Source of the DNA: Echinicola pacifica DSM 19836
GTDB lineage: Bacteria; Bacteroidota; Bacteroidia; Cytophagales; Cyclobacteriaceae
Direction: 5' to 3'
Assembly: GCF_000373245.1 (NCBI RefSeq)
Contig: NZ_KB890738.1
Span: 656,824 to 720,823 of the forward strand
Length of the DNA stretch: 64,000 nt
In this document: positions 8,993 through 17,742 of the stretch, one piece after another
Position numbering within the stretch: the stretch's first letter is position 1
How the letters are laid out: each line of letters opens with the position of its first letter
Position numbers and translations under genes: made by a program
Notes under the pieces: model-generated
Databases searched by the model: none
What the model was told of the DNA's origin: nothing
Seen by the model: only the letters and a program-made list of their open reading frames with translations

Positions 8993-9044
8993 CTTAATAA
9001 CTATAATAGTTTTTTATTTAAATAAGTAAATATATATATATATA
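8993..9044. other. A+T-rich candidate DNA-unwinding element
   Basis: About 52 bp with only three or four G/C bases, including an alternating TA run at 9031-9044. It is flanked by DnaA-box-like sites at 8975-8983 and 9048-9056. This is the composition expected for the first duplex-opening site of an origin. The role is inferred from composition and position. Confidence 0.6.
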
Positions 9045-9270
9045 GGGTGTGGAAAAGAAATTGAGAAAAGGGAGATGATTTCTCGGAATGGAGACCTTGG
9101 TTTATGGCCATGAAGGAAAAAGAAGTTTGGCTAAAAAAAGCTGGATTTGGATCAAAAGGAATATTTCTCAAAATCGATAAAAAAGTATTTTATAAACTTA
9201 AAAATGGATAACTTTAAAATCGTGGTCCCTTAGAATATTCCTGGGCAAGCGGAATGGTATCAGAAAAAAA

Positions 9271-10032
9271 ATGCGAAATATGAAGCGCGTATTATTCATA
9301 ATTTTAGGTTTAGTCTTTTGCACCTTCGATATGGCCATGGGCCAGGACAAACTGTATTTTACAGATTTCTATTTGTCTGCCGGTTATAGAAACCAACCTT
9401 ATACCGATTTAGCTAATTATCTGGATAATGCCGGTTATGAAACTTTTAATGCTCAATCGGGTACTTTGGGGGCGGGATTTTCTTATGTGGCCTTATCAGG
9501 ATTAGGTTTTTTTGCAGAAAGTGAATTTACCCTTAACAAGAAACGCTTCGAAAATGAATTTGTAAATTATCGATACAGACCATTCCATATCACTGCCGGC
9601 CTCCAGTACCACTGGAAGAATACCATCACAGATGAATGGAGAATCTATCCAAAACTAGGTTTATACTACGGAACGACCTCTCTCGACCTAATCACTAAGG
9701 ATCTGGTGACTGACTTCAATGAAAACCTAATGGGAGGCATGAATACCAGTTTTCTCTATCAGCGAAATCTTGGACTCAATATCAGCTTAAATGCCGATAG
9801 GCTTTTGGGTGCTTTCTTGAAGCCTACCACGCAGGTCGGGGTATATTCCAGAATGGGACTGCAAGTGGGATATATGCTGAATTTATACTCCAGCGTCACC
9901 CAGCTACGCAGAAATTTCAGCCCTGATATTCGCAAAGACCTAATCATCTCCAATGCCCCGGAATTTGATCCAAGTGCTTTTTATGTCAAATTGAATTTCG
10001 CCATTGGTAAATTTGAAAAAGAAAAAAATTAA
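9271..10032 (+). CDS. Putative outer-membrane beta-barrel protein
   Basis: 253 residues with a cleavable signal peptide (hydrophobic RVLFIILGLVFCTFDMAMG, likely cut before QDKLYF). The mature part alternates short amphipathic strands rich in Tyr, Gly and Phe (FYLSAGYRNQPYTDL, GTLGAGFSYVALSGLGFF, YPKLGLYYGTTS) and ends in a strand-like FYVKLNFAIGKFEKEKN. That pattern suggests an 8-10-strand outer-membrane barrel of the OmpA/OmpW-like type, but no specific family is recognised. ATG at 9271 is used; a second Met three codons later (9280) is equally possible. It stands alone, next to the origin candidate. Confidence 0.75.
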   Translation: MRNMKRVLFIILGLVFCTFDMAMGQDKLYFTDFYLSAGYRNQPYTDLANYLDNAGYETFNAQSGTLGAGFSYVALSGLGFFAESEFTLNKKRFENEFVNYRYRPFHITAGLQYHWKNTITDEWRIYPKLGLYYGTTSLDLITKDLVTDFNENLMGGMNTSFLYQRNLGLNISLNADRLLGAFLKPTTQVGVYSRMGLQVGYMLNLYSSVTQLRRNFSPDIRKDLIISNAPEFDPSAFYVKLNFAIGKFEKEKN

Positions 10033-10092
10033 GTAACGGCACTTCAAGCGCCATTATGCCATTGAATATCCTTTCTAATCAATACCCATTGT

Positions 10093-10929
10093 ATGCCAGC
10101 CACAGTAAGTAAGTTTTCCAGACCTTTGGCCTTTATCGGCCTTATTTTTTTTAGTTCTCTCAGCCTATATGCCAAAACCGATACGGTAAAAGTGTATAGT
10201 GAAAAGATGCAAAAATCCATTCCAAATCTTATCATCAGCCCATCCGAATATGATGAAGAAGAAACTTATGCTACGGTATATTTACTGCATGGAGCAGGGG
10301 CGGATTATACTGCTTGGTCTGGCATAGCCGATTTGCAGCTATTTGCAGACACCTACAAGCTTCTAATCGTTTGTCCGGATGCAGGTGTTACAAGTTGGTA
10401 TTTCGACAGCCCAGAGGACCCTCAAATGCAATATGAGACTTTTGTGACAGAAGAATTGATCACTTACGTTGAAAAACACTATTCTACCAAGCAGGATCGA
10501 CGTTTCCGGGCCATTACAGGATTGAGTATGGGTGGGCATGGAGCCTTGTATTTGGCACTAAGACATCAGGATCTATGGTCCGTGGCAGGAAGTACCAGTG
10601 GCGGGGTGGACATTCGGCCTTTTCCGAGGAACTGGGATATAGCAAAGCGGCTGGGAGCCTATGCGGATCACCCTGAGCGCTGGGAGGAAAATACGGTGAT
10701 CAATATGCTATATCTCCTCGATGGCAAATCGATGAACCTGATTATTGATTGTGGAGTGGATGATTTTTTTTATGATGCCAATAAGAGGCTTCATCAGAAA
10801 TTAGAAGAGCGTAATATTCCACATGATTTCATTGCCAGACCGGGAGCTCATAATCATAAGTATTGGCACAATTCGATTCAATATCAGATGATGTATATCG
10901 CCAATTGCTTTGCCAATAATGCCAATTAA
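10093..10929 (+). CDS. Secreted alpha/beta-hydrolase esterase (FrmB/Esterase D-like)
   Basis: 278 residues, with an N-terminal hydrophobic signal (LAFIGLIFFSSLSLYA). The nucleophile elbow GLSMGGHGA places the catalytic Ser at 145; Asp in DCGVDDFF (about 223) and His in GAHNHKYW (253) complete the triad. The order and spacing match the putative esterase family that includes S-formylglutathione hydrolase and antigen-85-like acyl-esterases. A periplasmic carbohydrate- or acyl-esterase is likely; with a signal peptide, formaldehyde detoxification in the cytoplasm is less likely. It is 60 bp after the barrel protein gene. Confidence 0.88.
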   Translation: MPATVSKFSRPLAFIGLIFFSSLSLYAKTDTVKVYSEKMQKSIPNLIISPSEYDEEETYATVYLLHGAGADYTAWSGIADLQLFADTYKLLIVCPDAGVTSWYFDSPEDPQMQYETFVTEELITYVEKHYSTKQDRRFRAITGLSMGGHGALYLALRHQDLWSVAGSTSGGVDIRPFPRNWDIAKRLGAYADHPERWEENTVINMLYLLDGKSMNLIIDCGVDDFFYDANKRLHQKLEERNIPHDFIARPGAHNHKYWHNSIQYQMMYIANCFANNAN

Positions 10930-11304
10930 GACCGGGAATATATTTTATAAATGAAAGCTTCAACAAGTTATTTTTTACCCATTTAACCTCCATTTTCACC
11001 ATGCTGGAGAAAGCAGATTTATGTGCAGGAGATTAAGTGTTTTTAATAGTATTGTGGATAGAAACCTTGATAAATGGCATTCATGCTATTTAAGGCTGGA
11101 TTAGGACAAAGGTTATAATTTCCTACAGTAATAAGAAATTTAGTCTGGCTGCATCATTTCTTTTTTTTCCTTCATATAATAGCTATAAATCAGTGTTTTA
11201 TACCAATATTATTTTTAAATTACTAAGGCTTTTTTTATAAAAAATAGTATGCATGCATACAAAATATTCTTATATTTCGTTAAGGATATAAACAGCCCAA
11301 AGTA
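10930..11304. other. Intergenic region upstream of the beta-oxidation cluster
   Basis: 375 bp without a convincing gene. The last 60 bp hold a perfect palindrome (listed separately) and a TATATTTC -7-like box at 11271-11278. Nothing else is recognised. Confidence 0.6.
11247..11260. promoter_or_regulatory. Perfect 14-bp palindrome, candidate MarR operator
   Basis: GTATGCATGCATAC is fully self-complementary and lies 45 bp before the marR start, just upstream of a TATATTTC -7-like box at 11271. MarR-family dimers bind such palindromes and usually repress their own promoters. The position between the expected -33 and -7 boxes fits repression. The link to this regulator is inference. Confidence 0.55.
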
Positions 11305-11745
11305 ATGAAGCCTGAAGAGACCGTAGATTTTCATATCAAAAGTGCCTGGCATGCGATATCCAGGATGTATAACCAGAAGGCGGTTGAGCAGGGTTTCACT
11401 ACATCCATAGGCTTTGTACTTATCAATATCAACAGTAAGGAAGGGACTCCGGCCACGAAGATCGCCCCGCTGATGGGGATGGAAGCGAGGAGTCTCACTC
11501 GAATATTAAAGTCAATGGAAGAAAAGGGGCTGATTTTTAGGCAGCCTGATCTAGTTGACAAGCGATCTGTCCGCATATTTTTGACCCTCGAGGGAAAGCG
11601 GAAAAAGGACCTATCAGTCGCCACCATCAAGGGATTTAATGAAGCTGTCCGGGAGCTGGTGAGCGAGGAGGAGCTTGAGCAGTTTGTCAAGGTCTTCCAA
11701 AGAATCAATCAAGTAATCGAAAATCAAATAATAGCAGACAATTAG
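11305..11745 (+). CDS. MarR-family transcriptional regulator of the beta-oxidation cluster
   Basis: 146 residues with a winged helix-turn-helix: EGTPATKIAPLMGMEARSLTRILKSMEEKGLIFRQPDLVDKRSVRIFLT is the classic MarR recognition helix plus wing (around residues 50-98). The C-terminal helices form the dimer interface. It is followed 32 bp later by the fadN-like gene on the same strand. This places it as the local regulator of fatty-acid degradation, presumably responding to an acyl-CoA or fatty acid (inference). MarR-type control of beta-oxidation and CoA-thioester catabolism is known in other bacteria. Confidence 0.92.
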   Translation: MKPEETVDFHIKSAWHAISRMYNQKAVEQGFTTSIGFVLININSKEGTPATKIAPLMGMEARSLTRILKSMEEKGLIFRQPDLVDKRSVRIFLTLEGKRKKDLSVATIKGFNEAVRELVSEEELEQFVKVFQRINQVIENQIIADN

Positions 11746-11776
11746 CCGTAATAGGCCAACAAAAAAACCTAAATCT

Positions 11777-14182
11777 ATGAAACGAACCATTGAGAAGATT
11801 GCCGTATTAGGTTCCGGAATCATGGGGTCCAGAATAGCCTGTCATTTTGCCAATATTGGGGTGAAAGTGCTACTGTTGGACATTGTTCCGAGAGAGCTTA
11901 ATGAGGAGGAGATCAAAAAAGGACTGACCAAAGAAAGTATTGAGGTGCGCAACCGTCCGGTGAATGAAGCCTTGCAAAAGACCCTAAAATCAAAGCCATC
12001 TCCAATTTATGATTTGGACTTTGTCAATAGAATTGATACTGGAAATTTTGATGATGACTTAGAGAAAATCGCCAGCTGCGACTGGGTCATAGAAGTGGTC
12101 GTGGAAAGGCTCGACATCAAGCAGTCCCTCTATGAGAAGGTAGAAAAATACCGTAAACCAGGAACGCTCATCACTTCCAATACTTCCGGGATTCCGATGC
12201 ATATGCTGAGCGAAGGAAGATCAGAGGACTTTCAACGTAATTTCTGCGGATCTCACTTTTTTAACCCTCCGCGATACCTGCGCCTACTGGAGATTATCCC
12301 CGGTCCAAAGACCGATCCAGAAATTATCGATTTTCTCATGGATTACGGTGACCGGCACTTGGGTAAGGAGACGGTGCTCTGTAAAGATACCCCTGCTTTC
12401 ATCGCCAATAGAATCGGCGTATATGCCATGATGTCGGGCATGCACATTATAGAAGAGCAGGGACTGTCAGTTTCCGAAGTGGACAAGCTTACCGGCACGG
12501 TGATAGGCCGGGCAAAATCCGCCACCTTCCGAACTATGGATGTGGTGGGCCTGGATACCATGGTAAATGTGGCCAGCAACCTGAGCAAGGTCCTCAAACA
12601 CGATGAATCCAGGGCTCAATTTGAGTTGCCGGCAATCGTACAATACTTATCCGAAAACAAATGGCTCGGTGATAAGTCGGGTCAGGGATTCTTCCATATG
12701 ATCCGCCACAAAGATGGATCTAAGGAACTGAAGGAAATCGATCTGCAGACAAAAGAATATAAGCCAGTCGAAAAGCCAAAATTCAAAGCCTTGGAAGCTT
12801 CCAAGGATATTAATGACCTGAAAGAGCGCATTAAGTTTCTGGTGAACTTTGAGGATAAGGCCGGGGAATTTTATAGAGCCAGTTTCTATGATTTGTTCAG
12901 GTATTGCTCCTTTAGGATTCCTGAGATTGCGGATGAGCTTTATCGAATTGACCAGGCGGTATGCGCAGGTTTTGGATGGGAATATGGCCCATTCGAAAAT
13001 TGGGATATACTGGGGGTGAAGGAGACCACCAGGAAAATGGAAGAGGCTGGTCATAAGCCAGCGGACTGGGTTTATGAAATGCTTGAGGCTGGTCATGATC
13101 AGTTTTACAAGGTTGAAAATGGCCGTCGACATTATTACGACATACCTTCCAAAGCGTATAAGGTCATCCCTGGACAGGAGGAATTTATTCTTATAGACAC
13201 CCTAAAAGCGGCCAATAAGAAAGTATGGGGAAATGCCGGAGCCACCATTTACGATCTTGGGGATGAGGTGATAGGGCTGGAATTCCATACTAAGATGAAC
13301 TCCCTGGGTCAGGAGGTGATAGAAGGCATAAATACGGCGATTACGATGGCGGAAAAAGACTATAAGGGTCTGGTGATAGCCAATGAAGGAGCTAACTTCT
13401 CAGCGGGGGCCAATCTGGCCATGCTGTTTATGTTTGCAGGAGACCAGGAGTTTGATGAGATCAATCTGATGATCGCTCAATTTCAGAAAACCATGATGCG
13501 GGTGAGATACAGTTCGGTCCCTGTCGTGGTGGCTCCACATAATATGGCCCTTGGTGGCGGATGTGAGATGTCACTGCATGCCGATGCGGTCCAGGCTCAT
13601 GCTGAGTTGTATATGGGTTTGGTGGAATTTGGTGTGGGCTTGATCCCTGCTGGAGGAGGTACCAAAGAGATGACCCTTCGCTTCTCGAATGCCACCCATC
13701 AGGGGGATGTAGAACTTAATAGGCTTCAGGAGTATTTCATGAATATTGCGACAGCTAAAGTCTCTACTTCCGCAGAAGAGGCGCGCGGCCTAGGATACCT
13801 GCAGGCTAAGGACAGCATCACCCTCAACCGTAAGCGACAGCTGGCGGAGGCGAAGTCCAAGGTCATTGCCTTATATGATGAAGGATATACGCAACCCATT
13901 CAGCAGACCGATATCCGAGTGCTTGGCAAGACTTCCCTGGCCTTATTTGAAGCCGGAATTACTGGAATGCAGTTTGGCAAATATATATCTGACCATGACG
14001 CCAAGATCGCGAGAAAACTCGCCTGGGTGATGAGCGGAGGAGATCTTTCGCAGCCTACTCTCGTGAGCGAGCAGTACCTCTTGGATCTCGAAAGAGAAGC
14101 ATTCTTGAGCTTGACGGGCGAGCAGAAGACCATTGAGCGTATCCACAGCATCCTGTTTAAGGGTAAGCCTCTGAGAAATTAG
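11777..14182 (+). CDS. fadN: Fused 3-hydroxyacyl-CoA dehydrogenase / enoyl-CoA hydratase (FadN-type)
   Basis: 801 residues. The dehydrogenase comes first: the NAD-binding GSGIMG at 12-17, then SNTSGIPMHMLSEG, FCGSHFFNPPRYLRLLEIIPG and the KDTPAFIANRIG motif of HCDH enzymes. A crotonase domain occupies roughly 480-700, with NFSAGANLAMLFMFAG and GGGCEMSLHADAV as oxyanion-hole and catalytic segments. HCDH-before-crotonase is the FadN order of Bacillus, opposite to FadB of E. coli. It performs the hydration and oxidation steps of fatty-acid beta-oxidation. It is co-oriented with the MarR gene, the thiolase and the acyl-CoA dehydrogenase. Confidence 0.93.
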   Translation: MKRTIEKIAVLGSGIMGSRIACHFANIGVKVLLLDIVPRELNEEEIKKGLTKESIEVRNRPVNEALQKTLKSKPSPIYDLDFVNRIDTGNFDDDLEKIASCDWVIEVVVERLDIKQSLYEKVEKYRKPGTLITSNTSGIPMHMLSEGRSEDFQRNFCGSHFFNPPRYLRLLEIIPGPKTDPEIIDFLMDYGDRHLGKETVLCKDTPAFIANRIGVYAMMSGMHIIEEQGLSVSEVDKLTGTVIGRAKSATFRTMDVVGLDTMVNVASNLSKVLKHDESRAQFELPAIVQYLSENKWLGDKSGQGFFHMIRHKDGSKELKEIDLQTKEYKPVEKPKFKALEASKDINDLKERIKFLVNFEDKAGEFYRASFYDLFRYCSFRIPEIADELYRIDQAVCAGFGWEYGPFENWDILGVKETTRKMEEAGHKPADWVYEMLEAGHDQFYKVENGRRHYYDIPSKAYKVIPGQEEFILIDTLKAANKKVWGNAGATIYDLGDEVIGLEFHTKMNSLGQEVIEGINTAITMAEKDYKGLVIANEGANFSAGANLAMLFMFAGDQEFDEINLMIAQFQKTMMRVRYSSVPVVVAPHNMALGGGCEMSLHADAVQAHAELYMGLVEFGVGLIPAGGGTKEMTLRFSNATHQGDVELNRLQEYFMNIATAKVSTSAEEARGLGYLQAKDSITLNRKRQLAEAKSKVIALYDEGYTQPIQQTDIRVLGKTSLALFEAGITGMQFGKYISDHDAKIARKLAWVMSGGDLSQPTLVSEQYLLDLEREAFLSLTGEQKTIERIHSILFKGKPLRN

Positions 14183-14372
14183 CGAGATTTTCATTCCTGC
14201 TGATTTGGGCTGATACCTGATTTGGCTGGAAGGTGAATAGGCTAAATTATTTCTTGAGCAGCGCTATTTGGCCTATGATTTAGGGGCAATAGAAATTCTC
14301 TTGATAATAGATTAAATAATAATTGAACCAAAAGTTAGTCCTGTGGCTAGCTACTAAAATCTAGATACTCAT

Positions 14373-15548
14373 ATGGAATCTTATATAATCAATGGATATA
14401 GAACAGCGGTAGGGAAATCCAAAAAGGGTGGATTCCGCTTTTACCGGCCAGATGATCTGGCGGTGGATGTGATCAAGCATCTAATAGCAGACACACCAGG
14501 ATTGGAAGCCAATATGGTGGATGATCTCATCGTGGGAAATGCCGTGCCGGAAGCAGAACAAGGCATGCAAATGGGCAGGATGATATCGCTGATGGCTCTT
14601 GGCAAAGAAGTTCCGGGATTTGTACTCAACCGGTATTGCGGGTCTGGCTTAGAAGCCATTGCCATTGCCTCAGCAAAGATAAAAGCCGGAATGGCCGACT
14701 GCATCATTGCAGGGGGCACGGAGTCCATGTCCTTGGTGCCAATGATGGGGTATAAGACGGCGCTGAACTGGAAGATCGCTTCTGAGCATCCGGAGTATTA
14801 CCTGAGCATGGGACTTACGGCGGAGGAGCTTGCCAAGGACTATAATGTCTCCCGGGAGGACTCGGATCAGTTTGCAGTAACCTCTCACGAGCGGGCCATA
14901 GCAGCGATCAAGGCGGGTAAGTTTAAGGAAGAGATCCTTCCCATCAATGTGGAAGAAACTTATCTGGATGAAGATGGCAGGAAAAAGACGAGGACTTATG
15001 TGGTGGACACTGATGAGGGTCCCAGACCGGGAACCAGCATGGAGGTATTGAGTAAATTGAAGCCGGCATTTAAGCAGGGCGGTCAGGTGACAGCGGGTAA
15101 TTCCTCCCAGACTTCCGATGGCGCCTCATTTACAGTGCTCATGTCTGAGCGACTGATGAAGCAGCTCAACTTGGAGCCTATGGCTCGACTCATGAGTTAT
15201 TCCGTGGCTGGGGTCGATCCGAGGATCATGGGTATAGGACCCAAAGAGGCGGTCCCCAAAGCCCTAAAGCAAGCGGGTCTTAGCCTTCAAGATATTGATT
15301 TGATAGAGCTGAATGAAGCCTTTGCAGCCCAGGCGCTGGCGGTGATCCGATCCCTGGATATGGATCATGAGATCGTCAATGTCAACGGTGGCGCCGTCGC
15401 ACTAGGACACCCACTCGGATGTACCGGGGCAAAACTCACCGTGCAAATGATGCATGAGCTAGGACGTAGAAATCAGAAATACGGACTCATCACCGCCTGT
15501 GTAGGTGGCGGACAAGGCGTCGCTGGCGTTATCGAATTGTTGAAATAG
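14373..15548 (+). CDS. fadA: Acetyl-CoA acyltransferase (3-ketoacyl-CoA thiolase)
   Basis: 391 residues, full length for type I thiolases. The acyl-accepting cysteine is C89 in NRYCGSGLEAIA; the C-terminal catalytic residues are H346 (GHPLG) and C376 (CVGGGQG). NEAFAAQALAV is the conserved NEAF loop. It catalyses CoA-dependent cleavage of 3-ketoacyl-CoA, the last beta-oxidation step. The 190-bp gap after fadN contains no strong terminator that I can see, so co-transcription is possible. A biosynthetic acetoacetyl-CoA thiolase role is the alternative, made less likely by the neighbours. Confidence 0.93.
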   Translation: MESYIINGYRTAVGKSKKGGFRFYRPDDLAVDVIKHLIADTPGLEANMVDDLIVGNAVPEAEQGMQMGRMISLMALGKEVPGFVLNRYCGSGLEAIAIASAKIKAGMADCIIAGGTESMSLVPMMGYKTALNWKIASEHPEYYLSMGLTAEELAKDYNVSREDSDQFAVTSHERAIAAIKAGKFKEEILPINVEETYLDEDGRKKTRTYVVDTDEGPRPGTSMEVLSKLKPAFKQGGQVTAGNSSQTSDGASFTVLMSERLMKQLNLEPMARLMSYSVAGVDPRIMGIGPKEAVPKALKQAGLSLQDIDLIELNEAFAAQALAVIRSLDMDHEIVNVNGGAVALGHPLGCTGAKLTVQMMHELGRRNQKYGLITACVGGGQGVAGVIELLK

Positions 15549-15778
15549 GATGTAGGCTTTGCTGGATGGAGCTTATCTATTGTATAGGCAGTCCATCAGT
15601 GCAGAATTCGGTTTGGAAGTAGTCTTTTTTATTCGCCTTTCAGGCAAAAGAAATTTTCTAAACCGTCCCAATTCCTTTTCACGAAAAGTAAAAATGATAG
15701 CCTACTGATTTTAGATCTCAGCCAATGTGCAGGTCCTAAGTCTAGCCTCAGTGCTCTAATATCACAAAAATATATACT

Positions 15779-17581
15779 ATGGAAGCAATAAATAAAAATA
15801 CGATCAACGGTGGGGAGTTTTTGGTGCGGGACACCGAAGCTCAGGATATATTTATCCCAGCGGAGTTTTCGGAGGAGCAGCGCATGATGGCGCAGGCTTG
15901 TCAGGATTTTATCGATACAGAAATAGCGCCGAAGGCGGACGAAATAGACAGCATGAAGGATCCAGAGCTGGTGCCCGGCATTCTTAAGAAAGCAGGAGAG
16001 CTAGGCTTGCTTGGGATTTCGGTTCCTGAGGCTTACCAAGGCCTAGGGATGAGTTTCAATACCTCCATGTTGATAGCGGATATCATCGGTGCGGCAGGAT
16101 CATTTTCTACCACCTATGGAGCACATACAGGCATAGGTACCTTGCCGATATTATTTTATGGCACGGAGGATCAGAAGCAGAAGTACCTCCCAAAACTAGC
16201 TACAGGAGAATGGGCGGCATGTTACTGCCTGACAGAGCCCGATGCGGGATCGGATGCCAACAGCGGAAAGACCAAGGCTAGTCTCACTGAGGATGGTAAA
16301 CATTACCTGCTCAATGGCCAGAAAATGTGGATTTCCAATGGGGGTTTTGCCGATATATTTATTGTTTTCGCCAAGATAGAAGATGACAAAAACCTCACTG
16401 CTTTTATTGTGGAGAAGTCTTTTGGCGGCATTACGATGAATGAAGAGGAGAAAAAGATGGGTATCAAAGGCTCATCTACGCGGCAGGTATTCTTCAATGA
16501 CTGCCAGGTGCCGGTGGAAAATATGCTCTCTGATCGTCAAAATGGATTTAAGATTGCCGTAAATATTCTGAATATAGGAAGGGTAAAACTAGGTGCCGGC
16601 GTATTGGGAGGCTGCCGAAAGGTGCTCAAAGATGCCCTGGGTTATGCCTCTGAGCGTAAGCAATTTGGCGTTTCAATCGACACTTTCGGTGCGATCCAAT
16701 CCAAGTTGGCGGAGATGGCGATCAAAACATATGTGAGTGAGTCGCTTTGCTATCGATTGGGTCAAAATATCGAAGACCGTATCGATGCCCTGGCCAGCGA
16801 GGGTATGGAGATCAACAAGGCGAAGCTGAAAGGCGTGGAGCAGTTTGCAATTGAATGCGCCATAGCCAAAGTCCATGGTTCTGAAATATTGGATTATGTG
16901 GTAGACCAAGGCGTCCAAATCTATGGTGGCATGGGCTATTCGGCGGATGCGCCCATGGAGAGAGCTTATCGGGATGCACGGATTTCCAGAATCTATGAAG
17001 GCACCAATGAGATCAACCGTATGCTCATGGTGGGCATGCTCCTTAAAAGGGCCATGAAGGGCGAGATCAACCTCTTTGCTCCTGCACAGGCCGTGGCTGC
17101 TGAGCTCGTGGCAGTTCCCTCTTTTGCTTCCATGGATACCTCAGCACTATTTGCCGTGGAAAAAGACATCCTATCAAAGCTTAAGAAGGTATTTTTGATG
17201 GTTGGTGGAAAAGCTGCCATGACCCTTCAGGCAAAACTGGATGAGGAACAGGAAATCATGATGAATCTTGCTGATATTATGATCGAAATATATGCAGCAG
17301 AATCTGCCTTGCTACGTACCGAAAAAAGAGCAGCGATGAAAGGAGAAGGAAATTGCAAAATGCAGATTGCTATGACTCGGGTGTACCTGTCCGAAGCAGT
17401 GGACAAGATCCAAGTGGCGGGAAAAGAGGCGATCGCCTCCTTTGTCACCGGAGACGAGCAGAAAGTGATGCTGATGGGGCTGAAGCGTTTTACCAAAATG
17501 GACCCGATCAATGTCAAAGAGCTCAGAAGACAGGTGGCCGCAGACCTGATTAGCAAGGGTAAATATTCTTATTTTGATTAA
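15779..17581 (+). CDS. fadE: Acyl-CoA dehydrogenase (FadE-type, long form)
   Basis: 600 residues, longer than the ~380-residue core family because of a C-terminal extension (about 430-600) as in Bacillus FadE. The core shows CYCLTEPDAGSDA and WISNGGFADIF for FAD and substrate binding, and RIYEGTNEINR with the catalytic-base glutamate of this subgroup. It performs the first, FAD-dependent step of beta-oxidation, passing electrons to ETF. The 230-bp upstream gap suggests its own promoter. A strong terminator follows, closing the cluster. Confidence 0.93.
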   Translation: MEAINKNTINGGEFLVRDTEAQDIFIPAEFSEEQRMMAQACQDFIDTEIAPKADEIDSMKDPELVPGILKKAGELGLLGISVPEAYQGLGMSFNTSMLIADIIGAAGSFSTTYGAHTGIGTLPILFYGTEDQKQKYLPKLATGEWAACYCLTEPDAGSDANSGKTKASLTEDGKHYLLNGQKMWISNGGFADIFIVFAKIEDDKNLTAFIVEKSFGGITMNEEEKKMGIKGSSTRQVFFNDCQVPVENMLSDRQNGFKIAVNILNIGRVKLGAGVLGGCRKVLKDALGYASERKQFGVSIDTFGAIQSKLAEMAIKTYVSESLCYRLGQNIEDRIDALASEGMEINKAKLKGVEQFAIECAIAKVHGSEILDYVVDQGVQIYGGMGYSADAPMERAYRDARISRIYEGTNEINRMLMVGMLLKRAMKGEINLFAPAQAVAAELVAVPSFASMDTSALFAVEKDILSKLKKVFLMVGGKAAMTLQAKLDEEQEIMMNLADIMIEIYAAESALLRTEKRAAMKGEGNCKMQIAMTRVYLSEAVDKIQVAGKEAIASFVTGDEQKVMLMGLKRFTKMDPINVKELRRQVAADLISKGKYSYFD

Positions 17582-17658
17582 ATAGGAATGAATGACTTGT
17601 GAATAATTTCCTTACTTGTAATGACAAGTAAAATATAAGATCACCTACTTAATAAAAT

Positions 17659-17710
17659 GGCGCTGAATGGTGGATTCTGAAGATGGATCCACGGTTCAGC
17701 GCCTTTTTTA
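17659..17710 (+). terminator. Rho-independent terminator after the beta-oxidation cluster
   Basis: GGCGCTGAA (17659-17667) pairs perfectly with TTCAGCGCC (17695-17703), with an inner TGGAT/ATCCA stem, followed by seven Ts. It lies between two converging genes (fadE + and corA -). Confidence 0.88.
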
Positions 17711-17742
17711 TCGTGATTTTTGGGGTTTAAAATGCTGTCATC

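Larger units (their letters stand above)
8664..9270. other. oriC: Candidate chromosomal replication origin (oriC): DnaA-box cluster
   Basis: No convincing gene is present. Matches to the DnaA box TTATNCACA, on both strands: exact at 8681-8689 (TGTGAATAA, minus) and 8842-8850 (TTATGCACA). One-mismatch copies lie at 8780-8788, 8790-8798, 8896-8904, 8907-8915, 8918-8926, 8951-8959, 8975-8983 and 9048-9056. They crowd towards an A+T-only stretch at 8993-9044. DnaA-box clusters plus an adjacent unwinding element define bacterial origins, and mnmG and parS sites nearby strengthen the case. A 35-codon frame at 9104-9211 (MAMKEKEVWLKKAGF...) is open but unsupported. Confidence 0.72.

Noticed and set aside
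9104-9211. 35-codon frame inside the origin candidate
   Set aside because: Short and unsupported. Lysine-rich composition is common in A+T-rich non-coding DNA; recorded only as a possibility.
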